The notes below the pieces were generated by a model. That model saw nothing but the letters and a program-made list of their open reading frames with translations. It was not told the DNA's origin and made no database searches. Positions 36,649 through 46,098 of a stretch of 64,000 nucleotides of DNA are shown piece by piece (position 1 is the first letter of the stretch; each line of letters starts with the position of its first letter). A program made the translations under genes and the position numbers. Source of the DNA: Paramoeba atlantica (taxonomy: Eukaryota; Discosea). Location of the stretch: contig CDRNVI010000029.1 of NCBI GenBank assembly GCA_977017575.1, positions 496,001 through 560,000 of the forward strand. Direction: 5' to 3'.

Positions 36649-39240
36649 ATGCAACGTTGTTGTTTAGTTGACTCCATATTTTGGTTTAGAGAAAAATCCA
36701 AATTAGTAACAAGTGAAACGCTGCAATATTTACTCGCCTTGCACCTGTCTCTAATTTTTCCGAATTGTTGCTTAATCCCCTTCAATATTGCTTTAAGCAA
36801 TCTTCCGGAATCGCTGAAAACGGTTATGTCTCATCTAGCTGTATGTCCTGAAACTTTGATTCGATCTTATCCTAAATTCTTTGAAATTTATTATACTAAG
36901 AAATCAGCATTGGAGGTCAGAAGTCGGCTAGCTGTGTATAAAACGAACCCTGACGAAACTTCAGATTCCCGAATTTGTTGTATTGAATGTTGTCCTAAGG
37001 AAGTCTCTGCAGTCCACGGATTTTGTCTTACTGATGCATATCTGTTTGAAAAATATGATCTGTTTTCACACCCCGTATCCTTGTTGATGCGCGAAGAATC
37101 TAACAAGATATCTAGTGTCTCTACGTGGAAAATTGCGAGGGATAAATTTCGGCACCAATACATCCAATTTCCAGCAAAAGACACAGGGCATCAATATTAC
37201 TCAAGCGAAGAAAATCTTGGGAAAATAGAGACTAAAACAGACACAGACAGTTCGCAAATTAATGACGAAAGTAAGTCGACAAACTTTGTAAGGAAGCGCG
37301 AAATGTTTTTGTGTAATCCTATAGCGCAGAGGGTTGTTTTGGTGGGGACAATTTGCGATGTTATTCAAAATATGACCTTGTCAAGTACAACTGCTCGAGA
37401 ATGCAAGCAAACGTTCACAAACAATAGTGTTTCCATACCAGATTCAGATATACAAGAACATTACTTGGTTAAGGGGATGTTTAAGAATCTTGTTCCCGCC
37501 AAAGACATTGTATTAGCTCTTTCTAACCGCGAACAATTAATTTTGACGAAGCTTGTCGCGCAATGGAGTGACATGGAGGAGGATCTTTTAGAGTTATCCA
37601 CAGTATGTGCACAAGATACAATAGCTGCACCTTTGTATAAAGAATCCAAAGTTACAAACAACCTCGAAATGGATCATCTATCAGAATCGGCCAACGAAGG
37701 AACTGTATGCTTTTTCTGTTCGAAGTATCCCAATATTTTTTATTCTGACTCTCGGCGCAAATTGATAGGGTTGCATTCCAATTTTGTTTATAAACCAGGA
37801 ATAGCTTTCGCAGCGAATTCTGATGTAAATGATCTTCAACTCGCCACATCTTTGGATAAAAAGAAACGAGAAAAGCAGAATTCTCCAACTTTCAACACTT
37901 CACATCTATCACAGACATCGTTTTTGTCCTCTATCTACCGTCATTGGAACAGACCCCAATTTGAAAGTCTTTTGACCACTATGCTCGCCCATTGGCCTTC
38001 TAGAGAATTGGCTCGCAACAAAATCTTTAAGGATCGTAGGGCACTAAGTCAAAGGCAGGTAAGTGAACTTTATCACGCAGAAATTGCTTCAGATCAACAT
38101 ATTATCGAACGTAGACATCTCGCCTTGTGTCAATCGAATATGGAAAATCGCGGTTTACATTATCCTGAGCAGATTGCTAGACGTGTGGAAGCGGAAATTC
38201 CTATCAAAGGCGAAATACGATGGTCCGCGCTTTGGCGTAGATTGGATTCAGAAACTCGGTTATCGATTCCTCGTAGAATAACCAATTTTTTAACGTGTTT
38301 CCCAGAGCTCATACAGTACCGCGTGTTACAGGGAAGTCTCCTGCTTTCCCGTCCATCATATAATTTCGGTGATGATACGGACGAAAAGGCGGTCGCACAT
38401 ACCAGGAAGCATTCTTATTCCAATAAGCTACCTATAGGGCATGATTATATAAATTACAAGTTATGTCCCAATGTTACTCGAAACGGCTTTTCTAAATTAC
38501 TTCTGTTTTGTATTTTGCCTCTTCAAAAAATTTCATTGCAGCGACTTTTACAAAGTTGTCCGGCAAGCCTGAATTTAAACCCCAAACAATTTGAGAGAGA
38601 CACTGACAAAATCGAAATCACGTATTCTGAACGGTGCCCAACGCACATTCGCAGGACGGTTGCTAATGATATAGAAGGCCTTCAAAATTTCTGCGCATCA
38701 GATAATTCTAGCTTTGCAAAAAATGTTTCAAGCCTCACAAGGCGAGATGTACTAATTCTTCGCCAAATAGTTGATACCTTAGTACACAGAAAGGGTATGA
38801 ATAAATTTCTATCCGGAAGAGAGGTGCTGGGAATTATTCACTCGAATTTTTCACAACCAGACCTCCTGAGCCACATTATATTACTCGCTCGCAAAATCTC
38901 TTCCGTTCTGCATGTCAACGAGGTTGTTAAAACAATTTATCCCAATCATGAGGACTCACAATTGGAGCATAACCTAGATTTGACTACAATCAAATTTGCC
39001 GATAGATACGTAGCTAGAAAAGACATCGCAAGGAATTGGGAAATTGCTTGTTTAGCCCATTCCTCCGCACTTAATATGAAGAATTCGGGAGGTAAATTAG
39101 AAATATCACATTTTTACGACAAAATTCTCGATGCTAATATAAGAAAGAAGATGCAACGGGATGATGTCCAATGGATTTTAGAGCACTGTCCTTACATGCA
39201 TATGAAGGCGACAACAATAGAGGTCAATGAATTTATCTGA
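36649..39240 (+). CDS. Large unknown protein, 3' part of a probable split gene
   Basis: From the first ATG (36649) the ORF has 863 residues. The same frame is open back to 36514, which overlaps the end of the previous ORF by 17 bases. The protein has repeated modules: VMSHLAVCPETLIRSYPKFF, TNFLTCFPELIQY, LQRLLQSCPASLNLNPKQF followed by IEITYSE, and a final VQWILEHCPYMHM. The shared pattern (hydrophobic helix, C/H-P, then F/L) also occurs in the upstream ORF. I see no known catalytic motif. The absence of a convincing presequence or acceptor tract in the short gap argues that this is not an independent gene. Confidence 0.6.
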   Translation: MQRCCLVDSIFWFREKSKLVTSETLQYLLALHLSLIFPNCCLIPFNIALSNLPESLKTVMSHLAVCPETLIRSYPKFFEIYYTKKSALEVRSRLAVYKTNPDETSDSRICCIECCPKEVSAVHGFCLTDAYLFEKYDLFSHPVSLLMREESNKISSVSTWKIARDKFRHQYIQFPAKDTGHQYYSSEENLGKIETKTDTDSSQINDESKSTNFVRKREMFLCNPIAQRVVLVGTICDVIQNMTLSSTTARECKQTFTNNSVSIPDSDIQEHYLVKGMFKNLVPAKDIVLALSNREQLILTKLVAQWSDMEEDLLELSTVCAQDTIAAPLYKESKVTNNLEMDHLSESANEGTVCFFCSKYPNIFYSDSRRKLIGLHSNFVYKPGIAFAANSDVNDLQLATSLDKKKREKQNSPTFNTSHLSQTSFLSSIYRHWNRPQFESLLTTMLAHWPSRELARNKIFKDRRALSQRQVSELYHAEIASDQHIIERRHLALCQSNMENRGLHYPEQIARRVEAEIPIKGEIRWSALWRRLDSETRLSIPRRITNFLTCFPELIQYRVLQGSLLLSRPSYNFGDDTDEKAVAHTRKHSYSNKLPIGHDYINYKLCPNVTRNGFSKLLLFCILPLQKISLQRLLQSCPASLNLNPKQFERDTDKIEITYSERCPTHIRRTVANDIEGLQNFCASDNSSFAKNVSSLTRRDVLILRQIVDTLVHRKGMNKFLSGREVLGIIHSNFSQPDLLSHIILLARKISSVLHVNEVVKTIYPNHEDSQLEHNLDLTTIKFADRYVARKDIARNWEIACLAHSSALNMKNSGGKLEISHFYDKILDANIRKKMQRDDVQWILEHCPYMHMKATTIEVNEFI

Positions 39241-39633
39241 AAAGTTATGATCCAAGAAAATACCTTCCATTTCAAGTTATCGGGGCTAGCGAATGCGGGG
39301 AGAGAAACGTTTGTACATCAGATGTATTAAGCACATGTACATACACTTATCGTTTAATTTTAAATTTCATAAATTTTATGACAGATGCTAGATCTTTTTC
39401 CATGGAATGATCTGATGATCACTTTCATGAAGAGCAAACGTATGCATTGTTCGACGGGGCAATTAAGATTGCATTTGTAACATTACAACATTAATAAATT
39501 TATATTACTAAATTTATATTATTACTTATACTGGCTATATTATTTTCAAGTAGAAAAGATAAAATAACTGAAAAGATAATAACTGAAACTAATAACATAT
39601 TATGTACCAGTAACTTATTACATACCACCTTAT
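39241..39633. other. Very AT-rich spacer
   Basis: Stretches of taaatttatatta and aactgaaaagataa repeat between 39485 and 39605. No gene is visible. Confidence 0.5.
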
Positions 39634-41205
39634 ATGGGCATTACTCACACCACAAAAGAGAATAGGCGGCAAAGTCGGCTTCGAAAGCTTCCTCGATTAG
39701 AACGCCTTGCAAAAATGGCGCAGCTGAAGAAAAAGCAGCGCAGAATTTTGAATTCTGACGAGAATCATGCTCTTCTTATGAATAGCGAGCAAGGCCAGCT
39801 ACTACGTTTGCACGAAAACATCCGGCAGAAACGCGCAACTAACCGTTCGGAGAGCATAGATGCAGTTCTAGGAATTATAGAAACTGAATTCCATAAATAC
39901 TGTCGCAGTTCAAAGGTATCGCGTGTAATACAAAGTTGCATTAAATACGCGACAAAAAGTCAACTTCTTCGCATCTACAATCTCTTACTACATCCGAATT
40001 CTGTGAAACCTGGCGAAGGTCTCGAGATGCGAAGTGAAGATGCTTTTTTGCCTACTTCCCTATCTGATTCGATATTCTCATCACTCACTCAGGACACCTG
40101 CGCAGTACATGTTTTTGGGGCACTTGTTCGTCACTCCACACATGCCTTGTACTTATCACTGTACAAATGCTTTCTTCCTCGTATACATCTTCTTGCACGT
40201 TCGACTGCCGGAGCGGGCTTGCTTGACATTTTATATCGAAGCACATATTGTTCCGCAGAAAAAAAGAATTATTTGATTTGCGGGATCATTTTAGGATCTG
40301 AAACTGCTCTGAGCGATAGGCTCGGGAACAAGCCCATGTCCAAAGGTAAAATAATAGATGACATGACTGGCATGCAATTAACTAATACGAAACACGGAGT
40401 CCCGAAGGACAAGGAGATTCTTTTCTTTAGCCAGAAAATGACTAGAGAACAATTCGAATCTCTAATGCATTGTTGTGATTCCTCTCTTTCGAAAGCAAAG
40501 TCGGAAAATAAAATTGTGTACGAAATATGTTACATTGCGCTAGAGCTTGCTGAACAGTTCCAAGAGCAACAGTGGCGGAAAGAGCTGCTACTTGCGCTAC
40601 GGCCTAGGCTTCTCGAATGCGCCAGTATATCTAGGACTGCTTCAATACTATCATCAAACTATTTTTGTGAATGTTCGCCGAAGGAACGCCGTGCGTTTCT
40701 ACAAAATATATGCCCACACGTCGTAGAATTCGTCAGTTCATTTCATGGTGCTCCATTTATTTCTTCTCTTATTGCACAGCAAAAGGATCATCAAGTAGCG
40801 CTAAAAAACATTTTAAAGCCGATAACCGATAACATGGACCGACTTATTTCGGACGATAGCTTATTTCGTCACTTCGGAAAATTTCTTTTAAATATTCTGC
40901 GGCAAATATTCAAGGCAAATATTTTGTTTGACACCTGGCGACAATATCCCCTTGGATCAGGGGATCCAGAGGTTATTAGTCGATATTCATACGCTGCGAG
41001 TATTGTGCTTCCAAGTTTTCTCACCACACTTAAAAAACAAAGTGCGGAATCTTTTGTGAATGCGGGGAACATGCGGCAGATTCTAGAATTTCTAAAAAAG
41101 AAATTGACTCTCAACGATAAGATGCAATTTTCCACTGAACTTTACCATATTTTATTCGAGCTTAGCGAATGGCTGAAAGCCTTAGACAGCAAGTTAGTTG
41201 CTTAG
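39634..41205 (+). CDS. PUM3/Puf6-like Pumilio-repeat protein
   Basis: This 523-residue protein begins with a very basic leader, then LRLHENIRQKRATNRSESIDA and a helix with SSKVSRVIQSCIKYATKSQLLRIYN, the pattern of the Puf6/PUM3 family (HDASRVIQTALKYA in others). Further armadillo-like Pumilio repeats follow (AVHVFGALVRHSTHALYLSLY, LLARSTAGAGLLDILYRS). PUM3 and Puf6 are nucleolar factors that bind RNA without strict sequence specificity and assist 60S ribosome biogenesis. The basic N-terminus (ENRRQSRLRKLPR and KKKQRR) would suit nucleolar targeting. The alternative, NOP9, lacks this leader pattern. Confidence 0.78.
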   Translation: MGITHTTKENRRQSRLRKLPRLERLAKMAQLKKKQRRILNSDENHALLMNSEQGQLLRLHENIRQKRATNRSESIDAVLGIIETEFHKYCRSSKVSRVIQSCIKYATKSQLLRIYNLLLHPNSVKPGEGLEMRSEDAFLPTSLSDSIFSSLTQDTCAVHVFGALVRHSTHALYLSLYKCFLPRIHLLARSTAGAGLLDILYRSTYCSAEKKNYLICGIILGSETALSDRLGNKPMSKGKIIDDMTGMQLTNTKHGVPKDKEILFFSQKMTREQFESLMHCCDSSLSKAKSENKIVYEICYIALELAEQFQEQQWRKELLLALRPRLLECASISRTASILSSNYFCECSPKERRAFLQNICPHVVEFVSSFHGAPFISSLIAQQKDHQVALKNILKPITDNMDRLISDDSLFRHFGKFLLNILRQIFKANILFDTWRQYPLGSGDPEVISRYSYAASIVLPSFLTTLKKQSAESFVNAGNMRQILEFLKKKLTLNDKMQFSTELYHILFELSEWLKALDSKLVA

Positions 41206-41681
41206 CATACTCTACAATTCCCTTTTTTCCACGATTTAAGCTACACTGATATGCGATTTACATCTCACAAAGTAACTCGTATGTCTCATTATATCGATCT
41301 ACTCATTCAAATGGTTTAATCATACTTTTAACAAACACAATATATAGGCGTGCAATCTCTTATAGGGGTTATACTTGTAAGGGTATCTTCGCCTACCATA
41401 CCCATACTTTGAACGAGTTTATCCCTCATTGACATTTGAAATTAACACTCAAGGAAAAGACTTTCCAACCATCATTCATTTTGATTTTGAAATGCTATTT
41501 ATGTTTTTGAGCTTACCACTATCATTCATACGTGTAATGTATCGTGGTATGTGTAATGAACATAAATGCTAAGATACATGAATCTCGTCCCGCTTCAGTG
41601 TATTGTCAAAATTACGATCAAGCAAATGATGGGGGTTTATAACAAAAATATACATGTATAACAGAGGAACAACGAAACACC
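41206..41681. other. Intergenic spacer
   Basis: AT-rich spacer. A weak inverted repeat lies at about 41375-41407 (aagggtat...ataccc). No gene or RNA is recognised. Confidence 0.45.
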
Positions 41682-42374
41682 ATGTCTTTCAGCTTTGAGG
41701 AGAGTTTTCTCCCGGAAACGAAGTCGGATTCCGAAATTCGAAAACGATCACTAGAAGAAGGTAATGTTCAGTCGAAGGAGAATTCCTCGGGAACTTTCGA
41801 ACATTCGAGCGAGGTATCTTGTAACAAGACGACCATAATTTCAGGGGTAGATAATGTTTTGTCTTTTGTATGCCATAGCCTCCGTGAACTAATTACCAAT
41901 CCAACAAGGGAATGCTGTAACGGCGTTAGGCAGCGGAGTTCACATAATTTACAATCTTCGCATCAAGGCACCCAGAGTTGTTTTCCTTTCCTTTGTTCTC
42001 ATTCTGATGAAGTCGCCGCTGATGTAAATAATCCGAAAAAAAAGAGAAGGGTTACTGCACATGCACTTGAAAAGGCAAGTTGTGGTAGTCAGACAACCAC
42101 AACCCATCGAGGTAACGCAACTAATTCGAATCAAGCCAGTGATAGGGAAAATTTTTGCCGAGTTTTGCATAAACTGCGGACCGTTATTTTTACACGTACT
42201 ATTCCAACAGAGAAAAAGGTTCAGTGCGATCTTCGCGAGGTTCTGAATCCTGTCAGCTGTGTCAAATTAAACAACAGAAGTGTGAAAAAGGAAATGATTA
42301 TTCCCAAGTTAAGACCCCTGAAGGATTCAATGGGGGTTGATGTAGATTCCCGTTTCGAATATACACCACTTTAA
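41682..42374 (+). CDS. Unknown nuclear-type protein with PKKKRRV signal
   Basis: This 230-residue hydrophilic protein is rich in Ser, Asn and charged residues and has little predicted structure. NPKKKRRVTAH near residue 118 is nearly the same as the SV40 large-T nuclear localisation signal. A second basic cluster (VKKEMIIPKLRPLK) is near the C-terminus. Nuclear location is inferred; no domain was recognised. Confidence 0.6.
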   Translation: MSFSFEESFLPETKSDSEIRKRSLEEGNVQSKENSSGTFEHSSEVSCNKTTIISGVDNVLSFVCHSLRELITNPTRECCNGVRQRSSHNLQSSHQGTQSCFPFLCSHSDEVAADVNNPKKKRRVTAHALEKASCGSQTTTTHRGNATNSNQASDRENFCRVLHKLRTVIFTRTIPTEKKVQCDLREVLNPVSCVKLNNRSVKKEMIIPKLRPLKDSMGVDVDSRFEYTPL

Positions 42375-42540
42375 CTAATTGGAAAAAAACGATACGCACA
42401 TCAGCTTGCTAATAGTACTAATGTACCCAGGTTCGACACGCAGTACATGGACAAGTCCTTATGATATTATAGGATGGTGCGAATTTCATCTCAGATTTTG
42501 TTCTATTAATTTACATGTATTTATTGACCTAGGTGAATTA

Positions 42541-42563
42541 AAGTACTAATTTTTATTTTCTAG
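42541..42563 (+). promoter_or_regulatory. Putative branch point and splice acceptor
   Basis: AAGTACTAATTTTTATTTTCTAG combines a yeast-like branch sequence TACTAAT with a pyrimidine tract and AG. It is the best acceptor before the SET-like frame, but no ATG in that frame follows it. Confidence 0.5.
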
Positions 42564-42634
42564 TTTCTTAAAATACATAATAATCTAGAATATTTTGGTA
42601 ATTACTCTACTAATAATTTCGACTATCGCATTGC

Positions 42635-43714
42635 GTGGCTCTAAGCTTCGTTTTGCAGTGGCTCTTCAAGAAAGGTAATTGCTTTCACCGGAATCTCTAT
42701 TTAGAAGGAACCATTGGCAGCCATTCTCAAAAGCACATCAAATGTTTAGTGGACCTTGAGCCTCACGTAACTGTTGCAGCGGTGCCTGTTGAATCTTTAC
42801 TATTTGCAGACGATGTGCCCCAACTTTCATCATTTGAGCTCCCAAATGTTTTATTACGTGCCTTTCGTCTCACACCATCAGCATCAACTTTGCCGTCACA
42901 ACCCCTCGAAAGAATTTTAAGTAATTCTCATTGTTTCCCGTCTCTTCTATCAATTTTTCGTCTTTCATGGTGGATAGCACTCCATCGAGCGGAGCTCGAT
43001 AACTTTTGGCCTGTAGTGAATACGAATAGGTATTCAAGTTGGATACGCTGTTTACCGTTACAACCATCGTCAATGTTTTTCGTGAATAAACAGGAGAAAT
43101 ATTTTTCATCCCCCGTAAATGATACCAAAGCATTTAAGATAGCCGAAAAATCAGGTATCACGGCACAACTGATGGAGATACACGAAACTTGCCTTAGGTT
43201 CATTCAGTCTTATCACAATCTCTTGACAAAAGAAAAGGCCATGCTCAGTGAAAAGGATCTGAGTTCTATATTTGTTTCTCCTTCTCTGCGCCTCTTATAT
43301 TGGGCTTGGCGCATTGTGCACAGTACGTTGCTACTTGTTCCGAGTCAAACGAGGAATAAGAAGATAGCCAGCATGCAAGAAAGTCAAAGTGTACCTATTG
43401 AAAGCGTTACGAAAGACGCAGAAATAGCTCTTTGCCCAATGTTGAGTTTCTTCAAAAAACAGAATGGGAAACTACAAATGATGCCGGAAGAGAAGGTTCC
43501 AAATTTGCGAATCGATGTACTACGTGATTTAACTGAGCTCAGAGAACTAAGGCCGCAATGGAGAAAACGCAAATTTTTATCATCCGCTCTTTTTGTTGTT
43601 CTAAGAACCACTTCCCAAGTCAAAAAACATACAAATCTCATTGTAGATACTCGAGAAGACTTTTTTTTTGACAGCAGCAATTTAGCAAAGCATTTGTATA
43701 AACACGGAGGTTAA
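42635..43714 (+). CDS. SET-domain LSMT/SETD-like protein, start unresolved
   Basis: The frame is open from 42617 to 43714 but has no ATG until about residue 147. The similarity to Rubisco-LSMT/SETD3-SETD6 methyltransferases begins right at its 5' end (VLQWLFKKGNCFHRNLYLEG, then LEPHVTVAAVPVESLLF). It continues with the ELDNFWPVVN...WIRCLPL block and LRLLYWAWRIVHSTLLLVP, which corresponds to the 'WA...V.SR' helix. The downstream catalytic NH and Tyr motifs are not recognisable, and the chain ends soon after, so it may be an inactive or shortened SET protein. The start may lie in a separate upstream exon, be non-ATG, or be lost. Confidence 0.55.
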   Translation: MALSFVLQWLFKKGNCFHRNLYLEGTIGSHSQKHIKCLVDLEPHVTVAAVPVESLLFADDVPQLSSFELPNVLLRAFRLTPSASTLPSQPLERILSNSHCFPSLLSIFRLSWWIALHRAELDNFWPVVNTNRYSSWIRCLPLQPSSMFFVNKQEKYFSSPVNDTKAFKIAEKSGITAQLMEIHETCLRFIQSYHNLLTKEKAMLSEKDLSSIFVSPSLRLLYWAWRIVHSTLLLVPSQTRNKKIASMQESQSVPIESVTKDAEIALCPMLSFFKKQNGKLQMMPEEKVPNLRIDVLRDLTELRELRPQWRKRKFLSSALFVVLRTTSQVKKHTNLIVDTREDFFFDSSNLAKHLYKHGG

Positions 43715-44010
43715 GGCACTCTGTGGACCATGTGGAGAAAAGTACAGGTGGACACACCCACAACAGTGCTTACTTTGGTGCCTGCTCAAGTATTTCGAAA
43801 ATTTCAAAATCTTAAGATTCTTGAATCTGAGATAATTATTCTTCTAAGATTCTTCTAAGAAAAGAAAATGGCGACGTACTTCCAATTTTTGAAGGATGTG
43901 TTGGCGACTTGTACGGGGGATAATAGATAAACATCATTATAGATACATTGTATGTAAAATACTAACGAACACCTATGTGGCGGGTACCGGCTTTATGATA
44001 GAAAGGACAA
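43715..44010. other. Intergenic spacer
   Basis: Spacer with a repeated aagattcttgaa/aagattcttctaag motif at 43813-43861 and the branch-like word TACTAAC at about 43961. The latter is followed by no strong pyrimidine tract. Confidence 0.45.
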
Positions 44011-45057
44011 ATGCGCTTCAATTCCGCATTATGGTATAGCATTTACTTGTTTCGTGGATTCGTTTTTTCTTTAATTATTTGCACGACTGCTTTTACAGGT
44101 TGCTTCGTTCATTTGCCGATAACGTTTCTTCTAGGAAAGTGGAAACAGCGGATTCGATCCGCACTCAAGAGCACTTTTTTCGCACTTGCCGCCTTCTTAA
44201 TCGAATTTATGTATGGTGTAGAATGCTATTCAAATCTGGATGAAATAACTTCAACGAACTCGCTCTCCGGAGCAAATATACTCATGATTTCTAATCATCG
44301 AACACGGATTGATTGGGCTTTGCTCTGGATTCTATTTGCAAGGTATCCTTATTTACTACTGGAGTTAAAGATTACTCTGAAACACAATCTTCGCAAAATT
44401 CCACTCTTTGGATGGGCAATGCGTTCCTTTGACTTCGTTTTTCTACGTCGATCATTCCAGATAGATGAACAAAAGTTATTATCATTGTTTTCCGAGAGCA
44501 GAGGTCCGACAGTTGTACTGCTGTTTCCAGAAGGTACTGATTTGTCTCCGGGAAACCTCGAGAAGTCTCGGAGCTATGCCATTCAAAAACACTTGTCGGT
44601 CACGCAGCACGTGCTAGTACCACGAGCAAAGGGTTTTTCCACTTTGCTGAGGCAAATAAAAACTTGTCCACCGTACTTTGTGCTAGATGTCACCATGGCC
44701 TTTCACGATCGAGCGGGACACCGTCCCTCAGAAGTAAGCTTTTTTGATGGTACTCTACCGTCCCGTGTTTACTACCACGCGAGATTACGGCAAACGTCTG
44801 ATATGACTTCTGAAAGTGAACTTGCTGATCGACTTTTTGAATACTTCGAGGAGAAAGAAATTCTCTTACGACAATTTTACAACCGTGGGTGGGAAAATTT
44901 GTGCTCAAAAACAAAAATACCCACTCTGTGCTACCTTAAAAGTATTGCATTCTGGCTACTGTCAAACCTTATCGTATGTAGATTTATGTGTTACCTTTAC
45001 GTGCCATATACAGTGCTTTGGATGGTTTTCGTGGGTACCGTGTTCTCGCTTACTTAA
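44011..45057 (+). CDS. Lysophospholipid acyltransferase, LCLAT1/AGPAT5-8-like
   Basis: This 348-residue membrane acyltransferase transfers acyl groups from acyl-CoA to lysophospholipids (lysocardiolipin or lysophosphatidate). The catalytic HX4D motif is N95-H96-R-T-R-I-D101-W, the variant of the LCLAT1 branch. The substrate motif is LFPEGTD at 171-177. A span near the N-terminus (LFRGFVFSLIICTTAFTGCF) and a C-terminal pair of hydrophobic segments anchor it, probably in the ER. Length is normal. An out-of-frame ATG lies 16 bases upstream (43995). Confidence 0.9.
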   Translation: MRFNSALWYSIYLFRGFVFSLIICTTAFTGCFVHLPITFLLGKWKQRIRSALKSTFFALAAFLIEFMYGVECYSNLDEITSTNSLSGANILMISNHRTRIDWALLWILFARYPYLLLELKITLKHNLRKIPLFGWAMRSFDFVFLRRSFQIDEQKLLSLFSESRGPTVVLLFPEGTDLSPGNLEKSRSYAIQKHLSVTQHVLVPRAKGFSTLLRQIKTCPPYFVLDVTMAFHDRAGHRPSEVSFFDGTLPSRVYYHARLRQTSDMTSESELADRLFEYFEEKEILLRQFYNRGWENLCSKTKIPTLCYLKSIAFWLLSNLIVCRFMCYLYVPYTVLWMVFVGTVFSLT

Positions 45058-45432
45058 CGCGGTATAGTAAAATTAATATAATGAAATAGTCGAGTAGAGG
45101 GTTACTGTACCTGCTCGGTTAGTGTATGCTTATTCTTGTTTATATTTTAGAGAGTCCTGTGGAGAACGTATTAAAAGTGCTTTAAGGCTCAGAACCGCTG
45201 TAATCCCGCTATATTTTTTAATGCTCATATATATTAATGCTCCTTTTTTTTTATTGCTCCTTTTTAATGCTCATATATTAATGCTCATATAAACCATCCT
45301 ATGCGTGAAAGAGTTTTGTTTACATGCCGAGATGCATCAGTTTTTTTTATAATCCACTATAATCCGTCACATCAATAATTACCGTGAAAACATTAATTAA
45401 GAATAACATAAATTAAGGTAACTTTTTTTTGG

Positions 45433-45468
45433 CACATAATTATTACCTTAATTTCTGGTACCTTAATT
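45433..45468. repeat. 36-bp direct repeat, copy 1
   Basis: The sequence from CACATAATTATTACC to TGGTACCTTAATT is identical to 45973-46008, 540 bases downstream. An inverted word (AATTAAGGTAA before, TTACCTTAATT within) lets this copy form a hairpin. Confidence 0.9.
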
Positions 45469-45972
45469 AATGTATGAGCCCAGATTTTGTAGCCCAGATT
45501 TCCGGTGTCGATATCTTTCGAAACTTGAACAAAATTCAGTTGAAAGTACCTACAACGCCTTTGTCCAGATGAGTTAGAATATTTGAATTACATGCGTAGA
45601 ATCATAATTCGCAAATAGAACATTAGATACCACACCTTTAATCTCGCGCACCTGTGCATTTTTTTTCGCTCATTTTTTCATTTTTATCTGTTTTTCACGT
45701 CTTTTTCATTGATCTTTCCTCTCCCCTACTTAGTGTTTAATTTTGCCGAATTCTACTAAACACTAAATAGGGGGGGACGGTAATCAATTTTGAGTAATTT
45801 TTAGCAAATAGCTTTTAAGCTTTTTTCGCTTGCAAATAGGTTTTAAGCATGCCTGCCTTATGAGATTTTTGAATGCACGCTGATGGGTTCTAAGTTGAAA
45901 ATAACCATTGCCTTTCACGAAGCGACTAAAAGAAAAATTAATTTTGCGATAGATTTTCGGAAAAATGAGTGA

Positions 45973-46008
45973 CACATAATTATTACCTTAATTTCTGGTA
46001 CCTTAATT
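45973..46008. repeat. 36-bp direct repeat, copy 2
   Basis: Identical over 36 bases to 45433-45468. The pair brackets about 500 bases upstream of the PAP gene. Confidence 0.9.
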
Positions 46009-46098
46009 TTAATTACCTTAATAAGCGTTTTGACGGTAGTTATTGAAGTCTTTAATTCCATGCAACTCTGACATTAAACCTGTTGTTAAGTACTTGGG

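Larger units (their letters stand above)
45058..46098. other. Long AT-rich spacer upstream of poly(A) polymerase
   Basis: About 1 kb without a convincing gene. It contains three copies of a TTTAATGCTCATATA-like word (45218-45295), long T-runs and the 36-bp direct repeats listed separately. A small open frame from 45474 (32 codons) has no recognisable content. An upstream short exon of the PAP gene cannot be excluded, but none is visible. Confidence 0.5.

Noticed and set aside
41375-41407. Weak inverted repeat considered as terminator or hairpin
   Set aside because: The stem is short with a long loop; no terminator is expected in a polycistronic unit.
42428-42450. tRNA-like word GGTTCGACAC
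   Set aside because: The flanking five bases cannot form the T-stem, and no acceptor or D arm is found.
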